From Frigoriglobus tundricola (GTDB lineage: Bacteria; Planctomycetota; Planctomycetia; Gemmatales; Gemmataceae), in assembly GCF_013128195.2 (NCBI RefSeq), contig NZ_CP053452.2:806001-870000 (forward strand): a DNA stretch of 64,000 bases, written 5' to 3'. The notes under the pieces were generated by a model. It did no database searches. It had not been told where the DNA came from and worked only from the letters and a program-made list of their open reading frames with translations. Positions 51,550 to 61,845 of this stretch are shown here, one piece after another. The translations under genes and the position numbers were made by a program. Within the stretch, counting starts at the first letter, position 1. The number at the start of each line of letters is the position of its first letter.

Positions 51550-53556
51550 ATGAGTCTTCCTCACCCGCTCCCGCACACCCGCACCCGCACCCTCAAGTTC
51601 CCCACCGCCGGCGCCGCGGCCAAGCACGTCGCCAAGGAGATCGACAAGCTCGTCCGCGCCCGGAACGCGGCCAACAAGCACACGGTCCTGGGCTTGGCGA
51701 CCGGTAGCACGCCCGTGGGCCTGTACCGCGAACTGATCCGCCTCCACAAGGAAGAGGGGCTGGACCTGTCGCGCGTCGTCACGTTCAACCTGGACGAGTA
51801 CTACCCCATCCCGAAGGAGAGCCAGCACTCGTACTTCCGGTGGATGCACGAGACGCTGTTCAGCCACGTCAACATCGCGTGGGAGAACCACCACATCCCC
51901 GACGGCTCGCTCAAGCCGGACGAGGTGGACGCGGCGTGCGCCCAGTACGAGGAGCAGATCAAATCGTTCGGCGGCATCGACATTCAGATCCTCGGCATCG
52001 GCCGCACCGGGCACATCGCGTTCAATGAGCCGGGCAGCCCGCAGAACAGCCGCACCCGGCTCGTCACCCTCGACAGCATCACCCGCCGCGACGCGGCCGA
52101 CGGCTTCTTCGGCGAGAAGAACGTGCCGCACCACGCGCTCACGATGGGCGTGGCCAGCATCCTCGAAGCCCGCCGCATCTTCCTGATGGCGTTCGGTGAG
52201 CACAAGGCCGGCATCGTGTTCAAGGCGGTCGAGCAGCCGCCGACGGAAGCGATCTCCGCGAGCTTCCTCCAGGACCACAAGGACGCCACGTTCGTTCTCG
52301 ACGAGGCCGCCGCCGCCGAGCTGACCGCGATCAAGCGCCCGTGGGAGGTCGGGCCGTGCGCGTGGTCGCCGGACCTGGTCCGCAAGGCGGTCGTCGCGCT
52401 CTCGCTGACGGTCAAGAAGGGCTTGCAGAAGCTCAACGACGACGACTTCCGCGACCACCACCTGTACGACCTGCTCCGCGAAAAGGGACCGGCCGAACAG
52501 ATCGGTGAGGCGGTCTTCCACGACCGCATGGACACCATCCGGCCGTACCCGGCGGGGCGAATTGCAGAACCTAACCCCCCAACCCCCTTCCCTAAGAAGG
52601 AAGGGGGGGCCGGCAAAGAGGGATCGAGCCCCCAACCCCTCGGGGGAGGGGTTGGGGGCGTGGGCCTACAGACCACCGATGCGAGCAAGGGCGAGGGGCC
52701 CCGAACCGTCCTGGTCTTTTCGCCCCACCCCGACGACGACGTGATCTCGATGGGCGGGACCATCATCCGGCTGGTGGAACAGGGGCACAAGGTTCACATC
52801 GCGTACATGACGAGCGGGAACGTGGCCGTGTTCGACCACGACGCGCGGCGGTTCGTGGACTTCGTGGACGAGTTCCTGGGCGCGTTCGGCACGCCGGCGG
52901 AGCGGTCCACCGCCGGAACGATCAAGGAGCGGGTGTACGCGTTCCTCGACGCGAAGAAGCCCGGCGAGTTGGACAGTACGGACGTGCTCAAGGTGAAAGC
53001 GGTGATCCGGGCCACGGAGGCGCGGGCCGGGGCGCTGGCGTGCGGCATCCCGCCCGAACAGTTGGACTTCATGAACCTCCGCTTCTACCACACGGGCAGC
53101 AAGACCAAGAAGCCGATCCAGCCGCAGGACATTGAGGACATCGTCGCCCTGCTGAAGCGCCTCAACCCGTACCAGGTGTACGTTGCGGGCGAACTGTCGG
53201 ACCCGCACGGCACGCACCGCGTGTGCGCGGAAGCGGTGTTCACCGCCGTGCGGCAGGTGCGTGCCGCCGGCCTGACCCCCGACGTGTGGTTGTACAAGGG
53301 CGCGTGGGAGGAGTGGGAGCCGCACGAGATCGAGATGGCCGTGCCGCTGTCCCCGGAGGTGCTGGAGCGGAAGAAGCAGGCGATCTTCCGGCACCAGAGC
53401 CAGAAGGACCGGGCGATGTTCCCCGGCGGCACCGACCGGCGCGAGTTCTGGCAGCGCGCCGAGCAGCGGAACCTCGCCACCGCCCGCACCTACGATGCCC
53501 TCGGGCTGCCCGAATACTACGCGCTGGAAGCCTTCGTGAAATGGAAGGACGGGTGA
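51550..53556 (+). CDS. Glucosamine-6-phosphate deaminase-like/PIG-L deacetylase fusion
   Basis: 668 residues. The N-terminal domain (about 10-330) is NagB-like: GLATGSTPVGLYREL, VTFNLDEYYP, HSYFRWMHETLF and GIGRTGHIAFNEPGS. In NagB of E. coli the last block reads G-x-x-x-D-G-H, and here the Asp is Thr, as in other long fusion members. A linker at about 340-380 carries a repeat-derived insertion (52571-52660). The C-terminal domain (about 385-660) is PIG-L/LmbE-like, with FSPHPDDDVISMGG as the zinc-binding P-H-P-D-D motif and SDPHGTHR. It may deacetylate and deaminate amino sugars, probably in the cytoplasm. Confidence 0.85.
   Translation: MSLPHPLPHTRTRTLKFPTAGAAAKHVAKEIDKLVRARNAANKHTVLGLATGSTPVGLYRELIRLHKEEGLDLSRVVTFNLDEYYPIPKESQHSYFRWMHETLFSHVNIAWENHHIPDGSLKPDEVDAACAQYEEQIKSFGGIDIQILGIGRTGHIAFNEPGSPQNSRTRLVTLDSITRRDAADGFFGEKNVPHHALTMGVASILEARRIFLMAFGEHKAGIVFKAVEQPPTEAISASFLQDHKDATFVLDEAAAAELTAIKRPWEVGPCAWSPDLVRKAVVALSLTVKKGLQKLNDDDFRDHHLYDLLREKGPAEQIGEAVFHDRMDTIRPYPAGRIAEPNPPTPFPKKEGGAGKEGSSPQPLGGGVGGVGLQTTDASKGEGPRTVLVFSPHPDDDVISMGGTIIRLVEQGHKVHIAYMTSGNVAVFDHDARRFVDFVDEFLGAFGTPAERSTAGTIKERVYAFLDAKKPGELDSTDVLKVKAVIRATEARAGALACGIPPEQLDFMNLRFYHTGSKTKKPIQPQDIEDIVALLKRLNPYQVYVAGELSDPHGTHRVCAEAVFTAVRQVRAAGLTPDVWLYKGAWEEWEPHEIEMAVPLSPEVLERKKQAIFRHQSQKDRAMFPGGTDRREFWQRAEQRNLATARTYDALGLPEYYALEAFVKWKDG
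52571..52660. repeat. CCCCCAACCCC-type repeat inserted in the fusion-protein linker
   Basis: Two palindromic parts: CCCCCTTCC/GGAAGGGGG and a 13-bp perfect stem (52629-52641 with 52646-52658). This type is usually intergenic in planctomycetes and is here translated in frame as a Pro/Gly-rich stretch. Confidence 0.8.
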
Positions 53557-53562
53557 GACAGG

Positions 53563-53611
53563 AGACGGGTGTTCTTTGCAGCCGCTCCGCGGCTGCAAAG
53601 AACACCCGTCT
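53563..53611. terminator. Perfect 23-bp hairpin between convergent genes
   Basis: 53563-53585 and 53589-53611 pair without mismatch around a TCC loop. It lies between the NagB-like fusion (plus) and pyrK (minus) and probably terminates both, although no T run is present. Confidence 0.65.
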
Positions 53612-53633
53612 TCCGTCCTCTGTCCTCTGTCTC

Positions 53634-54455
53634 CTACTCCCACACCAATTTCGCTGCGTCAAAACACGGGCCGTCGATGCACACGCGCTTGTAATCGTCG
53701 CCGTCGGGCGTCTTCACTTTCGCCACGCAACTGAAGCAGATGCCCACGCCGCACGCCATCGGCGTTTCGAGCGAGACCTGACAGGGCACGTCCCATTTGG
53801 CCGCGACTTTGGCTAGCGCGTGCAGCATCGGCTCCGGTCCGCAGCCGACCAGCGGGCCGACCTTGCCGTGCGATTCGAGGAGCTGCGTCACGAAGCCCTT
53901 CGTCCCGATGCTGCCGTCGTCGCTCGCGAGGTGAACCGCGGCGCCGGCGGCGCGGAAGTCGTCCACGCCCGCCGCGAGGGCGGCGCTGCGCACGCCGTAG
54001 TACAGCGTCACGGACTTCGTGCGCGGGCGGGCGGGGTCGCCGCCGAAACCGCGGGTGCCCAGGAGTTCCCGCGTGTAGGCCAGAAACGGTGTTTGACCGA
54101 TCCCGCCGGCAACTAGTGTGACGCGGTCCGGCGTGCCGACGTCGAGGAACGGCTTGCCCAGCGGTCCCCACACCTGAAGCGACTCGCCCGCGGTCACTTC
54201 CGCGAGCCGACCGGTCATCTTGCCGACGACGAGGTACACCACTTCAACCGCCACCGGCGTTCCGCTCGCGTCGAGAACGGTGTCGTAGAGCGCGAACGGG
54301 CGGCCGAGGAGCGGGTCGGTGGTGTTCGGGAGGCGGAGCATGACGAACTGACCGGGCCGGATCGCGGCCGCCAGTTCGGGGCACTCGAGGCGCACGCGAA
54401 ACGTGCGATCGGCCAGAGAAACGTGTTCGAGTACTCGGGCGGTACGATAGAGCAT
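53634..54455 (-). CDS. pyrK: Dihydroorotate dehydrogenase electron transfer subunit (PyrK)
   Basis: 273 residues. An FAD-binding barrel (PGQFVMLRLPNTTDPLLGRP with R-P-F-A-L-Y) is followed by an NAD-binding domain (VTLVAGGIGQTPFLAYTREL, LVGCGPEPMLHAL) and a 2Fe-2S site with four Cys (ACGVGICFSC ... CIDGPCF). This is the complete PyrK layout. It passes electrons from dihydroorotate dehydrogenase B to NAD in pyrimidine synthesis. The catalytic subunit gene pyrD is not in the window. It converges on the NagB-like fusion. Confidence 0.92.
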   Translation of the reverse strand: MLYRTARVLEHVSLADRTFRVRLECPELAAAIRPGQFVMLRLPNTTDPLLGRPFALYDTVLDASGTPVAVEVVYLVVGKMTGRLAEVTAGESLQVWGPLGKPFLDVGTPDRVTLVAGGIGQTPFLAYTRELLGTRGFGGDPARPRTKSVTLYYGVRSAALAAGVDDFRAAGAAVHLASDDGSIGTKGFVTQLLESHGKVGPLVGCGPEPMLHALAKVAAKWDVPCQVSLETPMACGVGICFSCVAKVKTPDGDDYKRVCIDGPCFDAAKLVWE

Positions 54456-54472
54456 GAGTAAGTATGGCTTGA

Positions 54473-54723
54473 GGCGAGCGGGGGGCGTAAGCCCCCCGAG
54501 TAACCACGAGCGTCGGTGGAAAAAAAGAAGAATCGCGTGTCTGCGACTCAGTCGCGTTCGATCTCCGCTTTATTGCGCGACTCGATGACGTCTTTGAACT
54601 CCGTCGCCGGGGGCGCTTACGCCCCCGCTCGCCCATGAGCCGGAGTAAAATCGGCGCGCCTTTTACGCGACTCAACCGCGTTTGATCTCCGTCGCCTCGG
54701 GGGGCTTACGCCCCCCGCTCGCC
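54473..54723. repeat. Cluster of three REP-type palindromes (54473-54500, 54608-54633, 54696-54723)
   Basis: Three copies of the GGGGGGCGTAAGCCCCCC palindrome, one inverted relative to the others. The last copy lies inside the 3' end of the pseudouridine synthase gene and encodes SGGRKPPE. The words GCGACTCA..CGCGTT.GATCTCCG also occur twice (54543 and 54668), so a segment of about 125 bases seems duplicated and decayed. Confidence 0.8.
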
Positions 54724-55478
54724 TCGGCGGCTTTCGCTCGCACCGCCGCGATCTTCTCCTGCGACTTCGCGACGAACGCCTTGAGCGCCTTCAACTCGTC
54801 CTCGTTGATCCGCCGCGCCTTGCCCTTCGGCAACTTGTCGAGCTTCACCGGCCCGATGGCGACGCGCTTCAGGCGCATCACCTTGTGACCGAGCTTCGCG
54901 AGCATCCGGCGGATCTCGCGGTTCTTGCCTTCCGTCAGCACCACTCGAATCCAGGTGCCGTTGCCCTGGATTTTGAACCGCTTCGCACTCTTGGCCTTCA
55001 CCTTGCCGTCGCTCAGCCACACGCCGTCGAGTAGCTTCTGGAGGTCTTCCGGCGTGGGCTTGCCCGCGACCAGCGCGTAATAGGTCTTCGGCACGCCGAA
55101 CCGCGGGTGGGTGAGCCCCATCGCGAGGTCGCCGTCGTTGGTCATCAGGAGCAGCCCGTCGCTGCCCTCGTCGAGCCGGCCGACGGTGTAGACGCGCTGT
55201 TCGACGTGCGGGAGCAGATCGACCGCGCGCGGGCGGCCCGCCGGGTCGTGATTGGTACACAGGTGCCCGACGGGCTTGTTTACGGCCCAGTAAACGAGCT
55301 TCTCGGCCTTCACCGGCTGGTCGTCCACGGCCACCTGGTGCGCGGCCGGGTCGAGCTTCAGCCCGAGTTCGGTGACCTTGACGCCGTCCACTTTGACGCG
55401 GCCGGCGGCGATCAGCTTGTCGCAGTGCCGGCGGGAGCCGACGCCCGCGTGTGCGAGGAATTTATTGAGGCGTTGCAT
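54672..55478 (-). CDS. rluB: RluB/RsuA-family 23S rRNA pseudouridine synthase
   Basis: 268 residues from the ATG at 55478. An S4 RNA-binding domain (MQRLNKFLAHAGVGSRRHCD, LIAAGRVKVDG) is followed by the catalytic domain with YTVGRLDEGSDGLLLMTNDG, whose Asp in G-R-L-D is the catalytic residue, then KTYYALVAG and EGKNREIRRMLAKLGHKVMR. The usual G-R-L-D-x-x-T-x-G has Ser for Thr. The last 70 residues are Lys/Ala-rich and end in the REP-encoded GGRKPPE. It isomerises a uridine in rRNA; the exact site cannot be set from sequence. Confidence 0.88.
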   Translation of the reverse strand: MQRLNKFLAHAGVGSRRHCDKLIAAGRVKVDGVKVTELGLKLDPAAHQVAVDDQPVKAEKLVYWAVNKPVGHLCTNHDPAGRPRAVDLLPHVEQRVYTVGRLDEGSDGLLLMTNDGDLAMGLTHPRFGVPKTYYALVAGKPTPEDLQKLLDGVWLSDGKVKAKSAKRFKIQGNGTWIRVVLTEGKNREIRRMLAKLGHKVMRLKRVAIGPVKLDKLPKGKARRINEDELKALKAFVAKSQEKIAAVRAKAAEASGGRKPPEATEIKRG

Positions 55479-55641
55479 GGTGCCATTGTACACCAACTCC
55501 CGCAAATCGAGCGCCGCGGAGACGACCCGACGGACGCGGACGCGAGTCCCGAACGGGACCGGGCGCGGATACCGCTGAAAAGACAGTGGTTTCCGCGCCC
55601 GGTCCCGTTCGGCCCCCGGTTCAACCTTCCGGGAGAATTCT

Positions 55642-56553
55642 TTACTCTTTTCCGTTCGCGCCCTCGGCGGACGATTTGGGGCTGCCGCTTCCGCCGGCCG
55701 GCTTGACGTCGCTCGAACTCGGGCGCCCGGTCGGCGTGTCGCCGGACTTGGGCTGCGAGCCTTCCATGCGGGCTAGCTTCTCGCGGCAGGCCTGCAGGCC
55801 CTTCTGTAACTCCTTGAGCGTTTCATCGATCTGCTTGTACTGCGTGTCGCGGGTGTTTTTCCGCTCGATGTCATAGGTCTTGTTCCGCTCCACGTCGGCG
55901 GTGAGTTTCGAGACCTCGTCGCGGGTCGTCTTCAGATCGGCGGTGGCGCTCGCCAACCGCTCTTTGATCGCGTCCAGCCCGGCGACGTCCTTCTTGATCG
56001 CTTCGAGCAGGGTGACGCGTTCCTTTAGCACCTCGACGCACGCGGCGTCCTTCTTGATCGACTCGCCCAGGAGCGCGGCGTCCTTCTTGACGCCGTCAAT
56101 GGCGGCAGCGGAGTCCTTCTTCACGCCCTCGACGGCCTGGGCGGTGTCGCGCTTCGCGGCGTCCACGGCGGCGGCGTTCGTGCTGACCTTCTCCTTCAGC
56201 CCTTCCAGTTCCACCTTCACGGTATCGATGCCCCGCATCCGCTCGTACACGGCGTTCACGCGACTGGTGTACTCGTCCTTTTTTACCAACTCGGCACGGG
56301 CCTCGCGCTCGCGGCTGAGGTCGGCCCGCAGGTCCGAGATGCTGGACGACATGTTGTTGTAAAGGGTGATCGTCACCAGCGCGACGATGCTCAGGATGGT
56401 ACCGCCGAAGAGCCGCCAGAAGATCGAGACGTGCTCTTCGTCCTTCTTCGGATCGGCCTTTCCGGAGGACTCGGTGGCCGACCGCGTCGTCTCGTACGCC
56501 GCCAGCTCCCCGGTCCGGTCAATGTCGTCGTCGTCCGTACGTTTTTGCAACAT
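55642..56553 (-). CDS. Single-pass membrane protein with a long coiled coil
   Basis: 303 residues from the ATG at 56553, with GGAAGG eight bases upstream. The N-terminal 45 residues are acidic and polar, a membrane helix follows at about 49-67 (LFGGTILSIVALVTITLY), then about 190 residues of coiled coil with repeats of VKKD/IKKD type (VEGVKKDSAAAIDGVKKDAA). The tail is Ser/Gly/Pro rich. No catalytic motif. It may act as a spacer or scaffold in the envelope. It diverges from dtd. Confidence 0.72.
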   Translation of the reverse strand: MLQKRTDDDDIDRTGELAAYETTRSATESSGKADPKKDEEHVSIFWRLFGGTILSIVALVTITLYNNMSSSISDLRADLSREREARAELVKKDEYTSRVNAVYERMRGIDTVKVELEGLKEKVSTNAAAVDAAKRDTAQAVEGVKKDSAAAIDGVKKDAALLGESIKKDAACVEVLKERVTLLEAIKKDVAGLDAIKERLASATADLKTTRDEVSKLTADVERNKTYDIERKNTRDTQYKQIDETLKELQKGLQACREKLARMEGSQPKSGDTPTGRPSSSDVKPAGGSGSPKSSAEGANGKE

Positions 56554-56828
56554 GGTGGTGGGTCCTTCCCCCGATGTACCTCGCGACCGGTCGCCCGGTC
56601 GCACCACTGGCGACAGCGCCGTCCCGGTTGGCGCCGCCGCCGTGGTAACTTGGGTCGGCTGATATAGCGTGGCTTCCCCCGCCCCGCAATCCGACCTTTG
56701 ACACGGTTGGGACAGCCCGACCGGGCGGGCTTGCGCGAGAAACTCGCGCCGGGTGCTGGCCTTTGGGCCGGCCAACTGATAGGCTCAACCCGACCTACCT
56801 CTCTTACACTTGTTGCCGTCACCATCCG

Positions 56829-57272
56829 ATGCGTGCCGTTCTCCAGCGCGTCAGCCGGGCGAAGGTGACCGTGGAACATGCGGTCGTCGGGGAAATTGCC
56901 GGCGGCTGGCTGGTGCTGTTCGGCGTCGGCCCGGCCGACACCCATAAGGGTGTCGATTGGCTCGCGGACAAGGTGGCGAACCTGCGGGCGTTCGCCGACG
57001 CCGACGGCAAGATGAACCTCTCCGTGTTGGATGTGAACGGCGCGGTGCTGGTCGTGAGCCAGTTCACGCTCTACGGCGACTGCCTGAAGGGGCGGCGGCC
57101 GGGCTTCACCGGGGCGGCGGCTCCGGCGGTGGCCGAGCCCCTGTACGAGGCGTTCGTCACCGCGCTGAAGGGGCTCGGGGTGCCTGTGGCGACCGGCCGG
57201 TTCGGTGCGGACATGCAGGTGGAACTGGTCAACGACGGCCCGGTGACGTTCATAATAGACGTGCCGGCGTGA
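56829..57272 (+). CDS. dtd: D-aminoacyl-tRNA deacylase
   Basis: 147 residues from the ATG at 56829, full length for the family. [40 protein letters not shown] and the C-terminal [15 protein letters not shown] are the conserved blocks. S-Q-F-T-L-Y-G and N-x-G-P-V-T form the cross-subunit active site with the Gly-cis-Pro motif. It removes D-amino acids from mischarged tRNAs as a homodimer. It precedes the branched-chain amino acid transporter operon by 140 bases but is probably separate. Confidence 0.96.
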   Translation: MRAVLQRVSRAKVTVEHAVVGEIAGGWLVLFGVGPADTHKGVDWLADKVANLRAFADADGKMNLSVLDVNGAVLVVSQFTLYGDCLKGRRPGFTGAAAPAVAEPLYEAFVTALKGLGVPVATGRFGADMQVELVNDGPVTFIIDVPA

Positions 57273-57411
57273 TGATGGCGAGCCTGTGGCGCCAACGGGA
57301 CAGGCGGCGCGCGGCATTCGACGCGGTAAACTAGACGGGTGTGGGCTTCGGACCTACATTCTGGCTGATAACGACATAACCAACCGGGGGGTCGCCGTGG
57401 AGAGCCGCAAA

Positions 57412-58635
57412 ATGGATCGCCGCAAGTTCCTGGGAGTGGCGGGATTGACCGCGGCCGGCGCGGGCGTCTTTCTCGCCGGGGGCTGTGGCGGCAACTCGAA
57501 CACACTCAAGATCGTCTCCAGCTTGCCGCGAACCGGCAGCGCGCAGGGCCAGACGGACACCATCGTCAACGGCATCCGATTGGCGATGGACGAGTACAAC
57601 AACGAGCTCTTTGGCCACAAGCTCGTCCACCAGGACATGGACGACGCCACGGCGGCTCAGGGCCAGTGGGACGCGGGCAAGGAGGCGGACAACGCCCGCG
57701 AAGCGATCAGCGACAAGAACGTTATGGTGTTCATCGGGCCGTACAACTCCGGCGCGGCGAAACAGTCGATGCCGATCCTCAGCGAGGCCGGCCTGCTCCA
57801 GATCTCACCCGCAGCAACCTGGCCGGGGCTGACCAAGGTGGTGCCGGGCGACGAGAAGAGCGGCGAGCCGGGCATCTACCGCAAGTCCGACAAGCTCACG
57901 TTCTGCCGCGTCTGCCCGACGGACAACGTCCAGGGGCCGAAAACCGCCGAGTTCGTCGCCAGGGTGCTGAATGCCAAGACCGTCTTCGTCCTGGACGACA
58001 AGGAGCTGTACGGGTCCGGCATCGCCAAACTCTTTATGGAGGCGTGCCGGACAAAGGAGATCGGCATCAAGATTCTGGGACACGAGCAACTGGTGAAGCA
58101 GAACAATTACAAGGCGACACTCCAAAAGATTGCACAACTGAAGCCCGACGCCATCTACTTCGGCGGCACCAGCCAGAGTGGCGGCCCGCAGATCGCCATC
58201 GACATGAAGGGCGAGAACCTGACCTGCCCGCTGATCGTTCCGGACGGCTGCTACGAGAAGGCGTTCATTGAGGGCGCCGGGGCCGACCTTTTCAAGGACG
58301 TGACCTGCTACGCCACGATCGGCGGGAAGGACCCCAGCCTGCTCACCACCGGGGCCGGTGCCGAGTTCGTCAAGAAGTACAAGGAGAAGTTCAACAAGGA
58401 CCCCGAGGCCTACGCCGTCTACGGCTACGAGGCGGCCAAGGTGTTTCTGGAGGCCGCCAAGGCGGTCGGCCGTAAGGACCGCGAGGCGATCCGCGACGCC
58501 GTGATTAAGACCAAGGACTTCGACAAGGGCGCGCTGGGCAAGTGGAGCTTCGACGCCGACGGCGACACCACTCTGCAAGAACTCACCATCAGCAAGATAG
58601 AGAACGGCAAGTTCAAGCCGGTCAAGAGCTTGTAA
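57412..58635 (+). CDS. Branched-chain amino acid ABC transporter substrate-binding lipoprotein
   Basis: 407 residues from the ATG at 57412; a GTG at 57397 is possible. DRRKFLGVAGLTAAGAGVFL followed by AGGCGG suggests a Tat-type signal ending in a lipobox. The mature protein is a type I periplasmic binding fold (LKIVSSLPRTGSAQGQTDTI, IGPYNSGAAKQSMPILSEAG, FVLDDKELYGSGIAKLF, DAIYFGGTSQSGGPQIA, AYAVYGYEAAKVFLEA) of the LivJ/LivK type. It is the first gene of the five-gene transporter operon. The ligand could be an amino acid, amide or urea; sequence alone does not decide. Confidence 0.9.
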   Translation: MDRRKFLGVAGLTAAGAGVFLAGGCGGNSNTLKIVSSLPRTGSAQGQTDTIVNGIRLAMDEYNNELFGHKLVHQDMDDATAAQGQWDAGKEADNAREAISDKNVMVFIGPYNSGAAKQSMPILSEAGLLQISPAATWPGLTKVVPGDEKSGEPGIYRKSDKLTFCRVCPTDNVQGPKTAEFVARVLNAKTVFVLDDKELYGSGIAKLFMEACRTKEIGIKILGHEQLVKQNNYKATLQKIAQLKPDAIYFGGTSQSGGPQIAIDMKGENLTCPLIVPDGCYEKAFIEGAGADLFKDVTCYATIGGKDPSLLTTGAGAEFVKKYKEKFNKDPEAYAVYGYEAAKVFLEAAKAVGRKDREAIRDAVIKTKDFDKGALGKWSFDADGDTTLQELTISKIENGKFKPVKSL

Positions 58636-58698
58636 GTGCGGGCGCCGAGCGGTCGCGGCCGGGCGGCCGCAGCTGGGGGCGTCGATCCGGGAGGGCCA

Positions 58699-59648
<950 letters not shown>

Positions 59649-59652
<4 letters not shown>

Positions 59653-60767
59653 GCGCCGGCCGCGTCTGGGTTCCGGCGCTGTTCGCGGCGCTGGCCGTTT
59701 ACCCGTTTCTGCCGATCGCGGAAGCCAACCGCGGCGAACAGTTCACCATCCTGTTCGTGTACGCGATACTTGCGCTGGGGCTGAACGTCGTCCTCGGGTA
59801 CACCGGGTTGCTCCACCTGGGTATCGCCGCGTTCTTCGGGATCGGGGCGTACACGGTCGGCGTGCTGACGGTGCCGTTCTTCCCGTTCCAACAGAGCTTC
59901 TTGGTCGCGGCGGCGGTCGCGACGACCGTCTCTGCCGCCGTCGGCATCGCCACAACCGCGCCCATCTTGCGCTTGCGCGGCGACTACTTCGCGCTCGTCA
60001 CCCTCGGGTTCGGCCTCATCACGCTGTACGCGATCCGCAACCTGGACGCGATCACCGAGGGGACGAAGGGGCTGAACCCGATCGAGGCCGGCCCGCTGCC
60101 GGGGGTGCCCGAGAACGTCGATCTGAGCGGCCTGCGGGTGAACGGCGAATGGGGCACCCGGTGGTACAAGTACCCGTACCTGTACTTCCTCGTCCTCGGC
60201 ACCCTGGGGGCGGTCATGCTCCTGCTAAGAAACGTCGAGCGCTCGCGGCTGGGGCGGGCCTGGGTGGCGCTGCGGGAGGACGAACTGGCCGCGTCGTGCA
60301 TGGGGCTGAACCCGGCCCGGTTGAAACTGGCGGCGGTCGCACTGGGAGCCGGGCTGGCCGGGTTGGCCGGGGCGTTTTACGCACTGGCGCTGCGGACCAC
60401 AGGCAACCCACAAGCGTACGACTTCACGCTCTCGATGATTATGGTGTGCTGCGTCATCCTCGGCGGGCTGGGCAACCGGTCCGGGGTGCTGATCGGCGTC
60501 CTGCTGCTGATGGGGTTCGACCGCATCGCGACCAACCTCCTGGACAACTTCATCCAGGAGCGGTTCGATTTCGGCGGGAAGGCCTATCTGAAGGTGAGCG
60601 GGTGGAAACTCATCATCTTCGGTGTGGTCCTGATCGTCATGATGCGGTTCCGCCCGGAGGGGCTCTTGCCCGAAGCGCGGCACCAGCGGGAACTGCACCC
60701 CGAAGCGGACGAAGGCGAGGACCGGGTTCCGGAGCCGGGAGACACGGGCCAGAAAGCCGGCTCGTAG
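59649..60767 (+). CDS. livM: Branched-chain amino acid ABC transporter permease LivM
   Basis: 372 residues from the ATG at 59649, overlapping livH by 4 bases. About nine membrane helices. VYAILALGLNVVLGYTGLLH, LGIAAFFGIGAYTVGVL, LRGDYFALVTLGFGLI, GRAWVALREDELAASCMGLN (coupling loop) and ILGGLGNRSGVLIG are standard LivM blocks. The C-terminus is extended by about 25 acidic residues. It forms the translocation channel with LivH. Confidence 0.93.
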
Positions 60768-60807
60768 CCCCGTCACGTGCCCCCCCCGACCCTTACCCCC
60801 GGTTGCC

Positions 60808-61845
60808 ATGTCGGTTCTATCGATCGAGAAGTTGACGATGCGGTTCGGCGGGATCACAGCCGTGAACGGCGTCGATCTGGTCGTGCAAGCCGGGCAGATC
60901 TTCTCGGTGATCGGGCCGAACGGGGCCGGCAAGACGACCGTGTTCAACGCGGTCACCGGCATCTACGAGCCGACCGAGGGCGAGGTGCGGTTCCTGGACC
61001 GGCCGGTCGCCGCCCCGCTCACCGGTCGCACCGTCGCGCTGGCCGCCGGCATCGGCCTGTTGACCGGCGTGCTGCTCCTGCTACTCGCGGTCAACGTCGA
61101 GGGCCTGTGGCAGGCGACGATCCGCAACAACTTCAAGGGGAAGAACGAGCCGTTCTCGTCAGGGGAGGCGCTGGCTTCCGCGCGAACGTACGTCGCGGAT
61201 CGCGGGGAACGGGCGGCCGCCGGCTTCGGCCTGGGCTTCCTCGTCGGCGCCGCCGGCACCCTGGTCACGTGGCGCCGCTCCCGCCGCGCCCCGGACGTCA
61301 TCACCCAGGGCGGCATCGCCCGCACGTTCCAGAACATCCGCCTGTTCCACTCGATGACCGTGCTCGAAAACGTCCTCGTCGGGCTGACGCGGTCCATCAC
61401 CGGGCACCCGGTCCTCTCGGCGCTCGGGCTCGGATCCCACAAGCGGGCGGAGGCCGCCGCCGAGAAACGGGCGGCCGAGCTGTTGGCGTTCGTCGGGCTC
61501 GCGGGCAAGCACAACGACCTCGCCAAGAACCTCCCCTACGGCGACCAGCGGCGGCTCGAGATCGCCCGCGCGCTGGCCACCGGCCCCAAGCTCCTCCTGC
61601 TCGACGAGCCGGCCGCCGGCATGAACCCCAGCGAGACCGTGGAGCTGATGCAACTCATCCGCCAGATCCGCGACAGCGGCGTCACCGTGCTGCTCATCGA
61701 GCACCACATGAACCTCGTGATGGGCATCTCGGACCGCGTTGCGGTGCTGAACTTCGGCGTGAAGATCGCCGAGGGCACGCCGGCCGAAGTGAGCCGCGAC
61801 CCGAAAGTGATCGAAGCGTACCTGGGCTCGGAGGAGGTGTCGTGA
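60808..61845 (+). CDS. livG: LivG-type ABC transporter ATPase with inserted membrane hairpin
   Basis: 345 residues against about 255 in typical LivG. Walker A is GPNGAGKT (36-43), the Q-loop region IARTFQNIRLF (170-180), the signature LPYGDQRRLEIARAL, Walker B KLLLLDEPAAGMNP and the H-loop IEHHMNLVMGI. Between Walker A and the Q-loop, where LivG usually has about 20 residues, there are about 95 with two hydrophobic segments near 76-95 and 137-155 (TVALAAGIGLLTGVLLLLLA and GFGLGFLVGAAGTLVTW). These could form a membrane hairpin. It overlaps livF by GTGA and drives uptake with LivF. Confidence 0.9.
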   Translation: MSVLSIEKLTMRFGGITAVNGVDLVVQAGQIFSVIGPNGAGKTTVFNAVTGIYEPTEGEVRFLDRPVAAPLTGRTVALAAGIGLLTGVLLLLLAVNVEGLWQATIRNNFKGKNEPFSSGEALASARTYVADRGERAAAGFGLGFLVGAAGTLVTWRRSRRAPDVITQGGIARTFQNIRLFHSMTVLENVLVGLTRSITGHPVLSALGLGSHKRAEAAAEKRAAELLAFVGLAGKHNDLAKNLPYGDQRRLEIARALATGPKLLLLDEPAAGMNPSETVELMQLIRQIRDSGVTVLLIEHHMNLVMGISDRVAVLNFGVKIAEGTPAEVSRDPKVIEAYLGSEEVS

